Positions 28,814-37,008 are shown, numbered from the stretch's first letter. The stretch: DNA of 64,000 bases from JAJYSO01 sp964579505 (GCA_964579505.1 CAZOGC010000014.1:1-64000); one strand, 5' to 3'. Numbers and translations: made by a program. Notes: generated from the letters alone by a model not told the origin.

Positions 28814-28847
28814 TTTATTATTTTTACAAAAAACTAAATATTACGCC

Positions 28848-29624
28848 TTGGATTTTTTACACCTCCGATTTGTAGACGTTCTGGATATTTTACTACTAAC
28901 CCTCTTGCTTTATTACATTTACAAGTTGGTTAAAGGTACAGTTGCAGTACATATTTTTATCGGAATTGTTATTTTTTATTTGTTTTGGCAGTTAACGCGT
29001 ATTCTCCAAATTGAAATGGTGAGTAACGTGTTGGGTGAATTTGTAAAAGTAGGAGTGGTGGTTCTGGTCGTAGTTTTTCAACAAGAAATCAGAAAATTCC
29101 TTTTAATGATTGGCTCTACAAAATTTGCCAGTAAGAGTCATTTTTTAAAACAATGGCGTTTTGCAAAGGCTGAAGGCGAAGAGGTAATTACCGATATAAC
29201 CTCATTGGTAATGGCCTGTAAAAATATGGGTGATACGCGTACAGGGGCATTGATTGTTATTAAGCGGCAAATTGATTTAGACTTTGTGAAATCATCGGGA
29301 GACAAGATGAACATTAAGGTAAATGCGCCAATTATTCAGAGTATTTTTTATAAAAACAGTACGCTTCACGATGGGGCAGTGATTATTGAAGACAACATTA
29401 TTACGGCCACACGTGTTATTTTGCCGGTATCTAACAGCCGTAAAATACCACTGCGATTTGGTTTACGTCACCGTGCAGCCGTTGGTATTACCGAAAAGAC
29501 AGATGCCTTGGCGCTGGTGGTGAGCGAAGAGACCGGCCAAACTTCCTATATAAAAGATGGGGCTTTCGAAATTTTTGAAGACCACACTGATTTAATCCAA
29601 AAACTGAAAGCAGATTTAAGCTAA
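28848..29624 (+). CDS. cdaA: Diadenylate cyclase, membrane type (CdaA/DisA_N)
   Basis: 258 aa from the TTG at 28848 (DFLHLRFVDVLDILLL), which aligns with how I recall family members beginning. A TTG at 28806 would overlap the folP stop by 8 nt and is the alternative. Three TM helices precede the DAC domain, which has STLHDGAVIIEDN (DGA motif) and FGLRHRAAVGI (RHR motif). It makes cyclic di-AMP from two ATP. No CdaR or phosphodiesterase is in this window. The folP-cdaA pairing recurs in Bacteroidota. Confidence 0.92.
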   Translation: MDFLHLRFVDVLDILLLTLLLYYIYKLVKGTVAVHIFIGIVIFYLFWQLTRILQIEMVSNVLGEFVKVGVVVLVVVFQQEIRKFLLMIGSTKFASKSHFLKQWRFAKAEGEEVITDITSLVMACKNMGDTRTGALIVIKRQIDLDFVKSSGDKMNIKVNAPIIQSIFYKNSTLHDGAVIIEDNIITATRVILPVSNSRKIPLRFGLRHRAAVGITEKTDALALVVSEETGQTSYIKDGAFEIFEDHTDLIQKLKADLS

Positions 29625-29649
29625 ACTGACGGTTAATCGGATTCTGATA

Positions 29650-31200
29650 TTAAGGAAAAGGAATACTTTCATACGCCCCACTATCCGGATTATTTCCGCG
29701 GGTCTTTCCTAAAATATCCTGTACCGTAGCGGTTGTAGGATTAGCAAACCCATTGGCGGCAGATTTTTCTCCAATAATAAGCATATTTTTAAGTGGATTT
29801 AAGAAATGGGGTTTTTTGTTGAGTAGATTGTTCGTATAGTGTTTTGAGTTGGTAAAATCGTATAATGGGTTGTTTTTCAATTCACTATTAAAAGGATTAA
29901 AGCTAATCAAACAATTTTCAAATTTGTATTGAAAAGCAGCTTGCGCTGATTTATGAAGAAGCAACTCTACCTCTTGATTACCATAAATAATACAATTGTA
30001 AAAATTAGCCGCCGTTAAATCAGCAGTAATGGTTTGGTTTGCCGTAGAAAAAGAATTACTGATAAGTACCGCAGGAAATTCACGGTATCCTTTAGTCCAA
30101 TAATTTACAAAGGTCGAGTTATAAAAATTATAGTTTCCTCCGAGTGATAGGTATAGAGCAGCTTGCCCGCAATTATTAATTACGAGATTTTTTCCCTCTA
30201 TAAATCCGGTGGTAGCCCATAAACCTACTGTAGCACAGTTGTATATTTGGGTGTTGCTAATTTGTAGGGTAGGAGCGGTGCCTCCGTCGTTAGAATCCAT
30301 ACGTATGCCCACGGTGGAATTTTTAATAATAGCATGCCGAATGTGGTTATCTGTACTGCCGGCAGTTAGCCAAATAGTTTTCCACTGGTCGGGGGTATTT
30401 TGGTAGGTATCTTCTAACCGATCGCCTTGAAAAATAACCTCATTTTCTAGTTTTTTAGGATTTTGGCTAATTGTTCCATTAACATGAATGGAAGCATTGT
30501 TTGCCACAATAATACCTCCGTTAGTGTGAAAATAAATACGAGCACCCGGGTCTATGGTTAGGGTTTTGTGAGGAGGAACCGCTGCATACCCATAAATAAC
30601 ATAAGGTTTGTCTGCTGTAAAGTGTAATTCATTTGAAGCTAAAAAGAACCCGGATACTTTTATAGAATCACCATTTTGATCTACGCCTAGCGTTAAGGTT
30701 TCAGTTGAACTGTTATTCAATTTGTCAGGAAACAAAAAATGAGCATCTTTTACTAAGGTGATCAAGCTTATATTTTGCTGATTGGCGCCTACATCAAATT
30801 GTATTTGATCGGTATAGAGAAATTGCGGACTGTTTTGTGCAAAGTCATGAATGTTAACCGTGGTTTCAACAAAAATAAAAATGCTGTCTTTGGCAAGAAT
30901 ATCAATGTTTTGAAAGGTTTTTCCCGGTACGCCGTCTACGTTTAATCGATAGCGTGAATTTGCTCCGTTTTTTAATTGAATGGTCGGGATGGTAATATCG
31001 TGAGGACTGTCATTGTATACCGTTAGTTGATAAGTGCTAGACCCAATAGTTGTAAAAAGAGTGTCTAAAAGAATAGTGTCTTTAGAAAATCGTAGCTGCC
31101 CATTGCTGGGCTGTGTACTATAATCTTTTCGGCATGAGCCGGTAAAACACACCAAACAAAATAGCCCTATAAGTAAGACACGATGTGATAAATACTTCAT
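29650..31200 (-). CDS. Lipoprotein with right-handed beta-helix
   Basis: 516 aa. Lipobox FTGSC puts the lipidated Cys at residue 23. The first 200 residues are beta-sandwich-like (LRFSKDTILLDTLFTTIG, a pattern seen in flavobacterial lipoproteins). Residues about 250-450 show a parallel beta-helix pattern with Asn/Gly/Ile turns (VIYGYAAVPPHKTLTIDPGA, NCATVGLWATTGFIEGKN). No catalytic motif is recognised. It lies 32 nt downstream of the glutaminyl cyclotransferase gene and is likely in the same operon. Convergent with cdaA. Confidence 0.82.
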   Translation of the reverse strand: MKYLSHRVLLIGLFCLVCFTGSCRKDYSTQPSNGQLRFSKDTILLDTLFTTIGSSTYQLTVYNDSPHDITIPTIQLKNGANSRYRLNVDGVPGKTFQNIDILAKDSIFIFVETTVNIHDFAQNSPQFLYTDQIQFDVGANQQNISLITLVKDAHFLFPDKLNNSSTETLTLGVDQNGDSIKVSGFFLASNELHFTADKPYVIYGYAAVPPHKTLTIDPGARIYFHTNGGIIVANNASIHVNGTISQNPKKLENEVIFQGDRLEDTYQNTPDQWKTIWLTAGSTDNHIRHAIIKNSTVGIRMDSNDGGTAPTLQISNTQIYNCATVGLWATTGFIEGKNLVINNCGQAALYLSLGGNYNFYNSTFVNYWTKGYREFPAVLISNSFSTANQTITADLTAANFYNCIIYGNQEVELLLHKSAQAAFQYKFENCLISFNPFNSELKNNPLYDFTNSKHYTNNLLNKKPHFLNPLKNMLIIGEKSAANGFANPTTATVQDILGKTRGNNPDSGAYESIPFP

Positions 31201-31232
31201 CAGGTTATATGGTTTTGTTTGATTGGGTTAAA

Positions 31233-32285
31233 TTATTCTTTTACCAGTTTAATTTCAAATAGCTTATCCCATTTTTTACCGGTTACATACAGCTTACCGG
31301 TTTTTTTGTTATAAGCAATACCATTGAGTACGTTGGCTTCTTTTACATTTTTCAGATGGCTTTTTAATCCTCTAAAATCAATCACCCCTTCTACAGCGCC
31401 GGTTTTTGGGTTAATGATAAGAACCCCGTCTTTTTGCCAGGTGTTGGCATAAATTTTTCCGTTAACCCATTCTAATTCATTTACTTTATTGGCCAATACG
31501 TGTTCGGTAACCGGCTCAATATAATATTCTTCTTTTAAGGTTTTAGGGTTTAAAATCCATATTTTGTTAGTACCATCACTTTTATACAACACGTTGCCAT
31601 CGTTACACAACCCCCAGCCTTCTTTGCTTTTGTTGTAGTGAAAGGTTTTCAGTTTTTTAAAGGTGTGTAAATCATATACAAAACCAACTCCTTCACGCCA
31701 GGTAAGCTGGTATATTTTTCCGTTAAGAATGGTAATTCCTTCGCCAAAATATTTTCGATTTAATTTAATGCTTTTTAATACTTTTCCAGTTTCTAAATCT
31801 ATTTTTCTAAGTTCAGAAACGCCATAGAGTCCGGTGCCTTCATAAAGAGTGTCGTTATAAAATTCTAATCCTTGTGTAAAAGCATTCGGGTCGTGCGGAT
31901 AGGCAGCTACAATTTTATAAGTGTATAACTGAGGGGATTTATCGGTATATAAAATAATTTTTTTTTGCGCGGTGGCAGCTTGACCACCGGTATAAATTTT
32001 TGCTGATAACAGCCTTCTTCCTAAAGGAATTTTGAGGGTAACCTTTACAGGATTGTTTTTTGTACTACTTTGTAAATAGTTTTCAGCATAAAAATATTGA
32101 ACAGAATCTATAGGTAGATTACGTCTATTTTGAATAGATAGCGTAAGGGTGTCGTGTACGTGAATATCTTTTGTAGGCTGCTTAATTTTTATTGAAAAAT
32201 GATTCTTCTTAGAGTTTTTGCTCTCCCCACAAGAAAGTAATAAAGCGCACAAAAAGGTGGAAACCAAAATAGTACGTGTTCTCAT
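31233..32285 (-). CDS. Glutaminyl-peptide cyclotransferase, lipoprotein
   Basis: 350 aa from the Met at 32285 (MRTRTILVSTFLCALLLSC), lipidated Cys19. The longer open frame runs back through the SRP RNA gene and is rejected. A short N-terminal beta domain precedes a glutamine-cyclotransferase beta-propeller from about residue 115: YPHDPNAFTQGLEF, LYEGTGLYGVSELRKID, IYQLTWREGVGFVYD, EGWGLCNDG, LEWVNGKIYANTWQ. The family converts N-terminal Gln to pyroglutamate. In Bacteroidota this matters because signal peptidase I products usually start with Gln. A TAAGTTTG box is at 32310-32317. Confidence 0.92.
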   Translation of the reverse strand: MRTRTILVSTFLCALLLSCGESKNSKKNHFSIKIKQPTKDIHVHDTLTLSIQNRRNLPIDSVQYFYAENYLQSSTKNNPVKVTLKIPLGRRLLSAKIYTGGQAATAQKKIILYTDKSPQLYTYKIVAAYPHDPNAFTQGLEFYNDTLYEGTGLYGVSELRKIDLETGKVLKSIKLNRKYFGEGITILNGKIYQLTWREGVGFVYDLHTFKKLKTFHYNKSKEGWGLCNDGNVLYKSDGTNKIWILNPKTLKEEYYIEPVTEHVLANKVNELEWVNGKIYANTWQKDGVLIINPKTGAVEGVIDFRGLKSHLKNVKEANVLNGIAYNKKTGKLYVTGKKWDKLFEIKLVKE

Positions 32286-32309
32286 AAAGCAGTAGATTTT
32301 ATTAGGACA

Positions 32310-32317
32310 CAAACTTA
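32310..32317 (-). promoter_or_regulatory. -7 box (TAAGTTTG) of the cyclotransferase-lipoprotein operon
   Basis: Minus-strand TAAGTTTG, 24 nt above the chosen start and back to back with the SRP RNA promoter. No -33 match. Confidence 0.45.
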
Positions 32318-32339
32318 CAGAATTATCCCTAAAATTGAC

Positions 32340-32369
32340 TTGCATAAAAAACGAAAAAATGTATCTTTG
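32340..32369 (+). promoter_or_regulatory. Full promoter of the SRP RNA gene
   Basis: TTG at 32340-32342, then exactly 19 bp, then TATCTTTG at 32362-32369. The RNA's first paired base is at 32374, 5 nt after the box. This is the best calibration in the window for where transcription starts relative to the box. Confidence 0.85.
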
Positions 32370-32373
32370 CCCC

Positions 32374-32467
32374 GGCAAGTCCCACACAACCAGCTCCTGT
32401 TGAATCCCCCAGGGCGGGAACGCAGCAAGGGTAGACGGTCGTAGCGGTGTGATGTGGGTAGCTTGCC
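32374..32467 (+). ncRNA. ffs: Signal recognition particle RNA, small bacterial type (4.5S)
   Basis: About 94 nt. The ends pair (GGCAAG at 32374, CTTGCC ending at 32467), followed inward by CCCACA with TGTGGG. The conserved Ffh-binding tip is visible as CCAGGGCGGGAACGCAGCA, with a GGAA-type loop and the AGCA side of the symmetric internal loop. It works with Ffh and FtsY in co-translational membrane targeting. A strong promoter lies directly upstream. A T-rich stretch (ATTTTTTATG) follows at once and may end transcription. Confidence 0.93.
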
Positions 32468-32564
32468 ATTTTTTATGCTCTTTTTTGAGATCATAAAATA
32501 AAAAATGGAGCTTTCTCTCCTTTTCTCCTCAGTTACGAAATTTCTTCAAATTGGTTTAAATAGC

Positions 32565-32572
32565 TATATTTG
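32565..32572 (+). promoter_or_regulatory. -7 box (TATATTTG) of the SDR-aldolase pair
   Basis: TATATTTG, 17 nt before the ATG at 32590. No TTG at the expected -33 position. Confidence 0.5.
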
Positions 32573-32589
32573 CGCACTCAATTTATGCT

Positions 32590-33393
32590 ATGCCAAAAAT
32601 CGTTTTCATTACCGGCGCCTCTTCCGGCATTGGTAGGGCTATAGGCGAATATTTACACCAAAAGGGCTTTAAAGTCTATGGTAGTAGCCGGCACCCCAAA
32701 CAAAAAGAACGCGGAGGCATCCACTTTGTAGCCTTAGACGTTACCCGAAAAGAAACCATTACCGCTGCTATTAATTACATATACGAACGAGAAAAACGTA
32801 TAGATTTTTTAATTAATAATGCGGGGAAAGGAATAGCGGGAGCTTTAGAAGAAATACCCGATGAAGAGGTAAGAAATATTTTTGAGGTAAATTATTTTGG
32901 TACGCTAAAGGTTATTAATGCGGTCATACCCATTATGCGAAAACAGCATAGCGGAATGATTATTAATATTACATCTATTGCCGGATATATGGGGTTGCCG
33001 TTTCGCGGAATCTACTCCGCTACTAAAGGTGCACTAGAGTTAACCACCGAGGCTTATAGAATGGAGTTGAAACCATTTAATATAAAAATGACGAATGTAG
33101 CCCCGGGTGATTTTGCTACCAATATTGCCGCCGGGCGTTATTATACGCCTGTTTATGAAGATTCTCCTTATAAAGAAAATTACGAACGATCTTTACGAGA
33201 AATGGACGAAGATGTTGACAAAGGAAAGGATCCTATTGCAATGGCCCATAAGGTTTATCATGTAATGCATCAAGAAAACCCGACTATTCATTATAAAGTT
33301 GGAGAGTTTATCCAGAAAATATCGATTGCATTAAAACATATCTTGCCCGATAAAATGTACGAAAAGATGCTGATGAAATATTATAAGCTGTAA
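32590..33393 (+). CDS. Short-chain dehydrogenase/reductase
   Basis: 267 aa classical SDR. NAD(P)-binding TGASSGIG is near the N-terminus, then FLINNAGKG, the catalytic Ser in NITSIAGYMG, and Tyr-x-x-x-Lys in YSATKGALEL. The C-terminal part (KVGEFIQKISIALKHILPD) resembles SDRs acting on lipid or steroid-like substrates, but the substrate cannot be told. It lies 33 nt upstream of the transaldolase-like gene. Confidence 0.9.
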   Translation: MPKIVFITGASSGIGRAIGEYLHQKGFKVYGSSRHPKQKERGGIHFVALDVTRKETITAAINYIYEREKRIDFLINNAGKGIAGALEEIPDEEVRNIFEVNYFGTLKVINAVIPIMRKQHSGMIINITSIAGYMGLPFRGIYSATKGALELTTEAYRMELKPFNIKMTNVAPGDFATNIAAGRYYTPVYEDSPYKENYERSLREMDEDVDKGKDPIAMAHKVYHVMHQENPTIHYKVGEFIQKISIALKHILPDKMYEKMLMKYYKL

Positions 33394-33426
33394 CTTTGTC
33401 AAAATCTTCAAAACCTTAATAAATCC

Positions 33427-34080
33427 ATGAAATTTTTTATAGATACTGCAAATTTAGCACAGATACAAGAAGCGCAAGATATGGGCGTTCTTGACGGAGT
33501 AACAACCAATCCCTCTTTAATGGCCAAAGAAGGCATTACCGGCACCGATAATGTTATGGCACACTACAAAAAAATCTGCGAGATTGTAGATGGCGATGTA
33601 AGTGCAGAAGTAATTTCTACTGATTTTGAAGGAATGGTAAAAGAAGGAGAAGCTTTAGCTGATTTACATCCGCAAATTGTGGTAAAAGTACCTATGATTA
33701 AAGATGGTGTAAAAGCCATGAAATATTTTAGCAATCAAGGTATCAGGACCAACTGTACGTTAGTCTTTTCTGCCGGACAAGCACTGTTAGCTGCTAAAGC
33801 CGGCGCAGCGTATGTTTCGCCTTTTATGGGAAGACTAGATGATATTTCTTCTGACGGATTAGACTTAGTGGCTGATATCAGAATGATTTATGACAACTAC
33901 GGATTTGAAACTGAAATTTTAGCGGCATCTGTGCGAAACACGATGCACATTGTAAATTGTGCTAAAATTGGTGCAGATGTAATTACCAGTCCGTTGAGTT
34001 CTATTATAGGCTTGCTAAAACACCCGTTAACTGATATTGGATTAGAAAAATTCTTAGCTGATCATAATAAAGCAAAGTAA
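33427..34080 (+). CDS. fsa: Fructose-6-phosphate aldolase / small transaldolase
   Basis: 217 aa, the size of the short transaldolase (TalC/Fsa) group. Motifs: MKFFIDTANL, GVTTNPSLMAKEG, the Schiff-base Lys87 in VVKVPM, NCTLVFSAGQALLAAKAGA and SPFMGRLDD. It may serve as the pentose-phosphate transaldolase or as a fructose-6-phosphate aldolase; sequence alone does not settle this. It ends just before a strong terminator. Confidence 0.92.
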   Translation: MKFFIDTANLAQIQEAQDMGVLDGVTTNPSLMAKEGITGTDNVMAHYKKICEIVDGDVSAEVISTDFEGMVKEGEALADLHPQIVVKVPMIKDGVKAMKYFSNQGIRTNCTLVFSAGQALLAAKAGAAYVSPFMGRLDDISSDGLDLVADIRMIYDNYGFETEILAASVRNTMHIVNCAKIGADVITSPLSSIIGLLKHPLTDIGLEKFLADHNKAK

Positions 34081-34101
34081 CCTACTTCACCAAGTATTTT
34101 T

Positions 34102-34135
34102 AAAGGGAAACGCTTACTCGCGTTTCCCTTTTTTT
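34102..34135 (+). terminator. Terminator of the SDR-aldolase unit
   Basis: Perfect 9-bp stem GGGAAACGC (34105-34113) / GCGTTTCCC (34120-34128), extended by AAA/TTT, loop of 6 nt, followed by a T-run through 34135. It may also serve the convergent haem-binding gene. Confidence 0.9.
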
Positions 34136-34153
34136 AAAGACTTTACTCAATGT

Positions 34154-34609
34154 TTAATAATCATTTTTTAAGGTTTGGTCAACCCAATTAATAATAGCTT
34201 GCTGCTGGTCTTTAGACAACCTACTTTCGGCATGCATTAATTGGTATGAAGTTAATGGCATTTTATCCTTTTGTATAACTTCTTTTATTTCACGCAATTT
34301 TTTCTGTTGTTTTTTAAGTGAATACTTTTCAAATAAATTAAAATTTAGGTGAGCTTTTCCATCTTTAATATGTTTATCTAAATACCAAGCAAAAGGTTTT
34401 ATCTTGTCATACCAAGGGTAGTTGGTGTTGTTGCTGTGGCAGTCATAGCATGCATTGTGTATTAAAGTAGCAACTTGAGAGGGCACCTCATTAACCAAAA
34501 TTAAATCAGTGGTTGGTACTTCATTACTCGTGTTTTTCTTTATAGGGAAAAATTGAATAACAATGAGTGCTAAAATAATAATCAATAAAATTTTATAGCG
34601 TGTTTTCAT
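34154..34609 (-). CDS. Membrane-anchored haem-binding domain protein
   Basis: 151 aa. N-terminal TM anchor (YKILLIIILALIVIQFF), then a periplasmic domain with a single CYDCHSN c-type haem motif (CxxCH) at about residue 54, followed by NTNYPWYDKIKPF and MPLTSYQLMHAESRLS. This matches the Bacteroidota Haem_bd (DUF1924-like) family. His in the motif and a Met downstream could ligate haem. The redox partner is unknown. Single gene between the terminator and the tRNA. Confidence 0.88.
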   Translation of the reverse strand: MKTRYKILLIIILALIVIQFFPIKKNTSNEVPTTDLILVNEVPSQVATLIHNACYDCHSNNTNYPWYDKIKPFAWYLDKHIKDGKAHLNFNLFEKYSLKKQQKKLREIKEVIQKDKMPLTSYQLMHAESRLSKDQQQAIINWVDQTLKNDY

Positions 34610-34687
34610 AAAATGAATAATTGAAACAGGGTGTAAAGTATAAATTTTTTAAAAAAATATACAAAAGATAGGTAAGAAAGTGAATAA

Positions 34688-34715
34688 TAAAAAAATCCTC
34701 GGCAAAAACCGAGGA
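34688..34715 (-). terminator. Terminator of tRNA-Met
   Basis: Perfect 7-bp stem 34696-34702 / 34709-34715 with a 6-nt loop. On the minus strand it is followed by eight T (complement of 34688-34695). It sits 10 nt beyond the tRNA 3' end. Confidence 0.88.
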
Positions 34716-34725
34716 AGAAAATTTG

Positions 34726-34799
34726 TAGCGAGACCGAGATTTGAACTCGGGACCTCCGGGTTATGAATCCGACGCTCTAACCAACTGAGCTATCTCGCC
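34726..34799 (-). tRNA. tRNA-Met (CAT anticodon, elongator type)
   Basis: 74 nt cloverleaf on the minus strand. Acceptor GGCGAGA pairs with TCTCGCT (G1-U72), so it is not the initiator type. D stem GCTC/GAGC, anticodon CAT (34763-34765) in loop TTCATAA, T stem CCGAG/CTCGG. CCA is not encoded. Anticodon-stem position 31-39 is an A-C mismatch. tRNA-Ile2 with a modified CAT anticodon cannot be fully ruled out. It has its own promoter and terminator. Confidence 0.9.
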
Positions 34800-34853
34800 G
34801 TCTTTTCAATTTAACCTGCAAATTATGGGCTTATGCTGCCCTCAAATCGGCTG

Positions 34854-34884
34854 CAAATATAAACTTATTTTGAGTTCGCGCAAA
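34854..34884 (-). promoter_or_regulatory. Full promoter of tRNA-Met
   Basis: On the minus strand TTTG (34884-34881), 19 bp, then TATATTTG (34861-34854). This is a complete match to the Bacteroidota pattern. Transcription would begin near 34849, about 50 nt before the mature tRNA. Confidence 0.8.
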
Positions 34885-34970
34885 TAACTTACAAAGAATA
34901 AATTCAATAATTTTATTTTTATACGTGCTTTAATATATCTATATTGCCCAAAACATTATATAAGAAAATT

Positions 34971-35360
34971 ATGAGTACGAAGACCAAATATCATTTGGAG
35001 TTTCCCATACAAGCGTCTCCATCTCTATTATATAGATATCTTTCAACTCCTTCCGGATTGAGCGAATGGTTTGCCGATAATGTAAACTCACGCGGTAAAG
35101 TGTTTACCTTTATTTGGGGAGAGAGCGAAGAACAAGCCAAGTTGGTTACCAAGAAAAAAGGTGAACGTATTAAATTGAGATGGGAGGAAGATGAAGATGC
35201 AAATTCTTTCTTTGAAATGCGTATTCAGGTTGACGATATAACCAAAGATGTTTCTATCATTATTACTGACTTTGGTGAGGATGAAGATGATGTAGCAGAA
35301 GGAAAAATGTTATGGACTAATATGGTAGATGATCTAAAAAAAGTTTTAGGCTCTAAATAA
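34971..35360 (+). CDS. START-like domain protein (AHSA1-related)
   Basis: 129 aa from the ATG at 34971 (MSTKTKYHLEFPIQASP). A TTG at 34944 would lie within the TATATTGC variant box and is not used. The fold is suggested by LLYRYLSTPSGLSEWFADNV, WGESEEQAKLVTKKKGERI and the C-terminal helix MLWTNMVDDLKKVLG, as in small helix-grip (START/Bet v1-like) proteins. It is a common flavobacterial conserved protein with no proven ligand. It lies 99 nt upstream of the class IV aminotransferase gene. Confidence 0.82.
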   Translation: MSTKTKYHLEFPIQASPSLLYRYLSTPSGLSEWFADNVNSRGKVFTFIWGESEEQAKLVTKKKGERIKLRWEEDEDANSFFEMRIQVDDITKDVSIIITDFGEDEDDVAEGKMLWTNMVDDLKKVLGSK

Positions 35361-35390
35361 ACCTCACAACCACAATTTCTTATTATTTTT

Positions 35391-35408
35391 ACCCCGTAAT
35401 CACGGGGT
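35391..35408 (+). other. Perfect 7-bp hairpin before the class IV aminotransferase gene
   Basis: ACCCCGT (35391-35397) and ACGGGGT (35402-35408) with a 4-nt loop. No T-run follows directly; a TTTTTTT tract comes about 12 nt later. It may be a weak terminator of the START-like gene or a leader structure. Confidence 0.45.
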
Positions 35409-35459
35409 GTACTCCACTATTTTTTTAAATGTATTCCCCGCACAAAGTCACATATTCTT

Positions 35460-36314
35460 ATGATTAATTTGAACGGTGAGCTGCTAAAAGATGAAGAAGC
35501 CGTGTTATCTATACAAAATCGCGGATACAACTATGGCGATTCTCTTTTTGAAACAATTCGTGTTATTAATAATGAAATTATTTTTTGGGAAGATCACTAT
35601 TTTCGCCTGATGGCCGGCATGCGTATCTTACGTATGGAAATACCCATGGATTTTTCTCCTGAATATTTAGCCGAACAAATACAAGCTGTTGTAAAAGAAA
35701 GCAATTTAGATCAACAACCGGCTCGTGTAAAAATTAGTGTACACCGCAAAGAAGGCGGGTTATATAAGCCGAAACAGAAAAAAATAGGATACCTCATCCA
35801 GGCTTCGCCAATAAAAGATTCTTTTTATACATTAAATGAAAAACCTTATACCGTAGAGCTCTATAAAGATCATTATGTACAAAGTGGACTGTTGTCTTCT
35901 GTAAAGACAAATAACCGATTAATTAATGTGTTAGGGAGCATTTATGCCACAGAAAACAAGTATGATAACTGTTTATTGCTCAACGAAAAAAAATCGGTTG
36001 TAGAAGCCTTGAACGGAAATCTTTTTTGGGTAAAAGGAAATATGATAAAAACTCCTCCAACAAAAGAAGGCTGCATAAAAGGTATTACTCGAAAAAAATT
36101 GATTGATATTATAAAGAAAACAGCCTATACTTTTGAGGAAACCACCTTATCTCCATTTGAGCTACAAAAGGCAGATGAGTTGTTTATTACCAATGTTATT
36201 GTAGGAATACGGCCTATAACAAACTATAGAAAAAAAGAGTATAACAACACAGTTGCTCAAGAACTATTAGCTAAACTCAATACGGTGGCCAGAATAGAAA
36301 AGAGTGTAATTTAA
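35460..36314 (+). CDS. Class IV aminotransferase (PabC/IlvE/Dat type)
   Basis: 284 aa fold-type IV PLP enzyme. Motifs: LSIQNRGYNYGDSLFETIRV at the N-terminus, the PLP-binding Lys149 in LLSSVKTNNRL, VVEALNGNLFWV, CIKGITRKKL and ADELFITNVIVGIRPI. The family covers branched-chain aminotransferase, D-amino acid aminotransferase and aminodeoxychorismate lyase. The short length and lack of ilv neighbours favour aminodeoxychorismate lyase, but this is not settled. The last 4 nt overlap the convergent yqgE stop. Confidence 0.87.
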   Translation: MINLNGELLKDEEAVLSIQNRGYNYGDSLFETIRVINNEIIFWEDHYFRLMAGMRILRMEIPMDFSPEYLAEQIQAVVKESNLDQQPARVKISVHRKEGGLYKPKQKKIGYLIQASPIKDSFYTLNEKPYTVELYKDHYVQSGLLSSVKTNNRLINVLGSIYATENKYDNCLLLNEKKSVVEALNGNLFWVKGNMIKTPPTKEGCIKGITRKKLIDIIKKTAYTFEETTLSPFELQKADELFITNVIVGIRPITNYRKKEYNNTVAQELLAKLNTVARIEKSVI

Positions 36315-36865
36315 TTGTAGTTTGGATTTTCAGGAGAATTGGCCCAGATAAGATATTCTCCTCCCAATTTTTCTAGCTTTTCTTTCCACGTAGGGCTGTT
36401 TTTTTGAGGAAATACATCAAATTCATTATCGCAAATAATCCATGAATCGGCATTAATTTCATCGTCGAGTTGTTGAGGCATCCATCCCGAATAGCCTAAG
36501 AAAAAACGTATTTTATCAGCCGGAATGCTTCCTTTTTTAAGCTCTCTGTGTAGGATAGTAAAATCGCCACCCCAAAAAATACCGTCGGCTATTTCTACGC
36601 TTTTGGGGAGTAAATCAGGAGTGTTGTGTAAATAATATAGATTATCTTGGTCTACAGGACCTCCTTTGTAGAGCGGAAAATCTCCTTTAATATCAGCAAG
36701 TAAATCAGAAAGTTTATAATCTGTTTTTTTATTGAGGATAAACCCAACGGAGCCTTCCTGGTTGTGTTCAGCCAAAAAAACAACGGACCGACTAAATGGA
36801 ATATTGCCGGTTAAAGCCAGTTCTGCTATTAACAATTGTCCTTTTTGTGGAGCGGGTAGACTCAA
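36311..36865 (-). CDS. UPF0301 / YqgE (AlgH) family protein
   Basis: 184 aa. Family features: KGQLLIAELALTGNIPFSRS, VVFLAEHNQEGSVGFILNK, GGPVDQDNLYYLH, FFLGYSGWMPQQLDDEI and NSWIICD-like WIICDNEFDVF. YqgE/AlgH proteins are widespread and structurally known but have no agreed biochemical role. The stop codon overlaps that of the facing aminotransferase gene by 4 nt. Confidence 0.93.
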   Translation of the reverse strand: MSLPAPQKGQLLIAELALTGNIPFSRSVVFLAEHNQEGSVGFILNKKTDYKLSDLLADIKGDFPLYKGGPVDQDNLYYLHNTPDLLPKSVEIADGIFWGGDFTILHRELKKGSIPADKIRFFLGYSGWMPQQLDDEINADSWIICDNEFDVFPQKNSPTWKEKLEKLGGEYLIWANSPENPNYN

Positions 36866-37008
36866 AATAGTTTATTTTAGACTCTAATATACAAACTTTT
36901 TTGAAATATATATATAAAACATTTTTAAATCCTTAATCGGTGGATTCAACTATCAAGTGCAAGTATTTTAATCTAATATCTATCTAGAACTGAGCTCAAG
37001 TAAAAAAT

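Noticed and set aside
32286..32387. N-terminal extension of the cyclotransferase frame
   Set aside because: It runs through the SRP RNA 5' end and both promoters; the downstream Met starts a good lipoprotein signal.
34726..34799. Initiator tRNA-fMet
   Set aside because: G1-U72 is paired and the anticodon stem lacks three consecutive G-C pairs, so it is an elongator-type tRNA.
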